A stretch of DNA of 64,000 nucleotides from an uncultured Eubacteriales bacterium (lineage in GTDB: Bacteria; Bacillota; Clostridia; Oscillospirales; Acutalibacteraceae). Both the position numbers and the translations under genes were made by a program. The notes under the pieces are model-generated. The model was not told where the DNA came from. It did no database searches and was given only the letters and a program-made list of their open reading frames with translations. The number at the start of each line of letters is the position of its first letter. Position 1 is the first letter of the stretch. Shown piece by piece: positions 63,201 to 64,000 of this stretch. The stretch spans positions 9,941 through 73,940 of the forward strand of contig CAKSQS010000007.1 of NCBI GenBank assembly GCA_934486705.1. The letters are read 5' to 3'.

Positions 63201-63948
63201 AAAGATAATCGTTATATGCGCTTTGCAGCAGCTCGTCCTCAAAAACCGCGCCGTCAATGTGGGTCAAAAACGTGGTGTGGCGGCAGTGATCCGACCAGTA
63301 TGTATCAATCATTCTGATTTCGGTCATAGTGGGGTCGCGGTGCTCAGACTTAAAATAATCCTGACAGAATTTAATATCGTCCGTGTCCATTGCAAGCCCG
63401 TATTTATTTACAAATTCGGCAAGCCCGTTATTATCAAGAGAAGTAAACCCGTCAAGCGTTGCCACCGACTCGGGTATATTGTATTTTAAAACCAGCGTTT
63501 GCGGTTTTTCAAGCGCCGCCTCGCGCGCCTCAACGGGGTTTATAACATACTTTTTAATCGCTTTCAGTTCTTCTGCGGTAATATCGCCGTAAAGCATATA
63601 AACCTTTGCCGTGCGAATAAGCGGTCTGTCGCCCTTTGATATAAGCTGAATACACTGTGCGGCGGAATCTGCGCGCTGATCGAACTGACCCGGAAGATAT
63701 TCCACGGCGAAAACCGCCGCACCGTCGTTTTCAAGCTCGGAATAGGCATTATCAAGCTGCGGCTCTGAAAAAACGGTGTTTACCGCGTAATCAAAAAGCT
63801 CTTTTGTTATATTTTCCGCGTCATAGCGGTTAATTACGCGAAGTGAAGTAACGCTTTTTATCTGCAAAAGCGTATTTATATCGTTAAGCAGCGCTTTAGC
63901 CTCTGCCGCAAGTTCCTTTTTCTTTTCTGTAAATATACGGTATACCAT
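60259..63948 (-). CDS. purL: Phosphoribosylformylglycinamidine synthase, single-chain
   Basis: A 1229-residue enzyme of de novo purine synthesis. It converts FGAR, glutamine and ATP to FGAM in the cytoplasm. It is the fused form that joins the synthase and glutaminase. Visible parts include TYWSDHCRHTTFLT near residue 210, the ATP-binding FKNETHNHPTEIEPFGGA motif, a second AIR-synthase-like half, and a C-terminal class I glutamine amidotransferase (about 965-1229; PVFPGTNCEYDSAKAM, nucleophile elbow CGICNGFQALIKLG with Cys near 1067, and SHGEGRF). The length is normal for clostridial single-chain enzymes. The ATG follows the purD stop by one base (TGATATG), with AAGGAAA upstream. Confidence 0.97.
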   Translation of the reverse strand: MVYRIFTEKKKELAAEAKALLNDINTLLQIKSVTSLRVINRYDAENITKELFDYAVNTVFSEPQLDNAYSELENDGAAVFAVEYLPGQFDQRADSAAQCIQLISKGDRPLIRTAKVYMLYGDITAEELKAIKKYVINPVEAREAALEKPQTLVLKYNIPESVATLDGFTSLDNNGLAEFVNKYGLAMDTDDIKFCQDYFKSEHRDPTMTEIRMIDTYWSDHCRHTTFLTHIDGAVFEDELLQSAYNDYLSMRKELGRTKPVCLMDIATVAVKYLKSKGCLEKLDESEEINACTVKIKVNVDGKDEDWLLLFKNETHNHPTEIEPFGGAATCIGGAIRDPLSGRSYVYGAMRVTGAADPLKKVSETLPGKLPQRKIVTTAADGYSSYGNQIGLATGIVDEIYHDGYAAKRMEIGAVIAAAPACNVRRETPAAGDTVILLGGSTGRDGCGGATGSSKSHTLKSLESCGAEVQKGNAPEERKLQRLFRNPAACRMIKRCNDFGAGGVSVAIGELADGLEINLNAVPKKYEGLDGTELAISESQERMAVVVAPADVEEFLKLADGENLQAVPVATVTETPRLVMNWNGKAIVNISREFLNSNGAEKHITAVVSKPEPYEKKVNGGFTENYLALADDLNICSKRGLSEQFDSTIGAGTVLMPFGGKNQLTPIQAMVQKISVEKKHTNDCSLMAWGYNPFITEKSPYHGAYLAVTESVSKLVATGAEFKDVYLTFQEYFERLNKDEKRWGKPLAALLGALKAQTELKTAAIGGKDSMSGSFENLDVPPTLVSFAVTTDKTENIVSNEFKKAGDKVVLIKPDYDKNGLPDTASLLNVYERVTALLRSGKAVACYTPTLGGIAEAVMKMCFGNSLGFKFADNLTANEIFGYCYGGFLLEVAEDIADTAEIGEITADGKISYNGEVIKLDKLLGIYENKLESVYRCNKENPKTEMLTFSYKAEKRVAPAVKTAKPKVLIPVFPGTNCEYDSAKAMRDAGAEPEIFVINNRTAENVAKSVEDFANSLKTAQMVFIPGGFSGGDEPDGSGKFITAFFRNAAVKEQVTDLLDNRDGLMCGICNGFQALIKLGLVPYGKIIDTDENCPTLTYNTIARHQSKIVRTRIASNKSPWLAETEVGDIYSVPISHGEGRFIASDELIHRLAENGQIATQYVDEKGQATSDIHFNPNGSYYAIEGITSPDGRVFGKMGHSERYAVDLYKNVPGNYDIKMFRSAVRYFK

Positions 63949-63949
63949 A

Positions 63950-64000
63950 TCAGTTTTCCTTTCCGGCGTTAAGCGCCTTTAAGCCTATATCCCTGCGGTA
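63950..64000 (-). CDS. purD: Phosphoribosylamine-glycine ligase, C-terminal end only
   Basis: Only the last 16 codons are in the window, reading YRRDIGLKALNAGKEN before TGA. The YRRDIG-KA ending is typical of PurD, which makes GAR from phosphoribosylamine, glycine and ATP, the step two before PurL. The stop is one base from the purL start, so both are in one purine operon. Confidence 0.72.
   Translation of the reverse strand, partial: YRRDIGLKALNAGKEN

Overview
The window looks like a chromosome segment of a Gram-positive anaerobe of the class Clostridia, most like a gut Oscillospirales/Ruminococcaceae-type bacterium. This is inferred from strong AGGAGG-type ribosome sites, type I dockerin modules, YesM/YesN-type regulators, MalF/MalG-type permeases without a local ATPase, BspA-like leucine-rich surface proteins and a single-chain PurL. 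Nearly all genes lie on the minus strand. No rRNA, tRNA or CRISPR array was seen.

Region 1 (1-13.2 kb) is a carbohydrate import operon read right to left. It holds a secreted TM-anchored protein, an AraC regulator, a 950-aa solute-binding protein (SBP) with N-terminal carbohydrate-binding-like domains, a permease pair, an NHL-TPR-Yip1 fusion protein, a DUF5696 protein, a second permease pair, and a lipoprotein cut by the window edge. Region 2 (13.4-16.6 kb) has a dockerin-bearing secreted metallophosphoesterase, then an ISL3-like end, a dispersed repeat and the stump of a truncated gene.

Region 3 (16.6-52.4 kb) is a large glycan-use locus. It contains a GH29 alpha-L-fucosidase behind a YesMN-type two-component system, and a lipoprotein SBP with its own promoter. 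A second copy of the Region 1 transport block follows, but here the NHL-TPR and Yip1 parts are two separate genes. Upstream come a clan GH-A-like lipoprotein, three very large LRR surface proteins (one fused to dockerin and hydrolase modules), a third GH-A-like enzyme, an SGNH hydrolase and a GH20 enzyme. Three promoters here share the same TTAGAG element directly against the -35 hexamer. GH29 and GH20 lack signal peptides while the LRR/dockerin proteins have them. This suggests glycans are handled at the surface, imported by the DUF5696/NHL/Yip1-linked transporters, and trimmed inside the cell. Fucosylated, N-acetylhexosamine-containing host glycans are a plausible but unproven substrate.

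Region 4 (52.6-60.2 kb) is an AT-rich accessory island between two copies of the dispersed repeat. It carries a DUF6076-like gene split by an in-frame amber codon, a DUF6809-like gene, a GmrSD-like DUF262/DUF1524 protein, a restriction-modification group (Dam-like methylase with N-terminal HTH, MutH/Sau3AI-like nuclease, small zinc-ribbon protein, second methylase) and remnants of ISL3, IS3 and IS256 family elements. Region 5 (60.2-64 kb) returns to core genome with purL and the last codons of purD.
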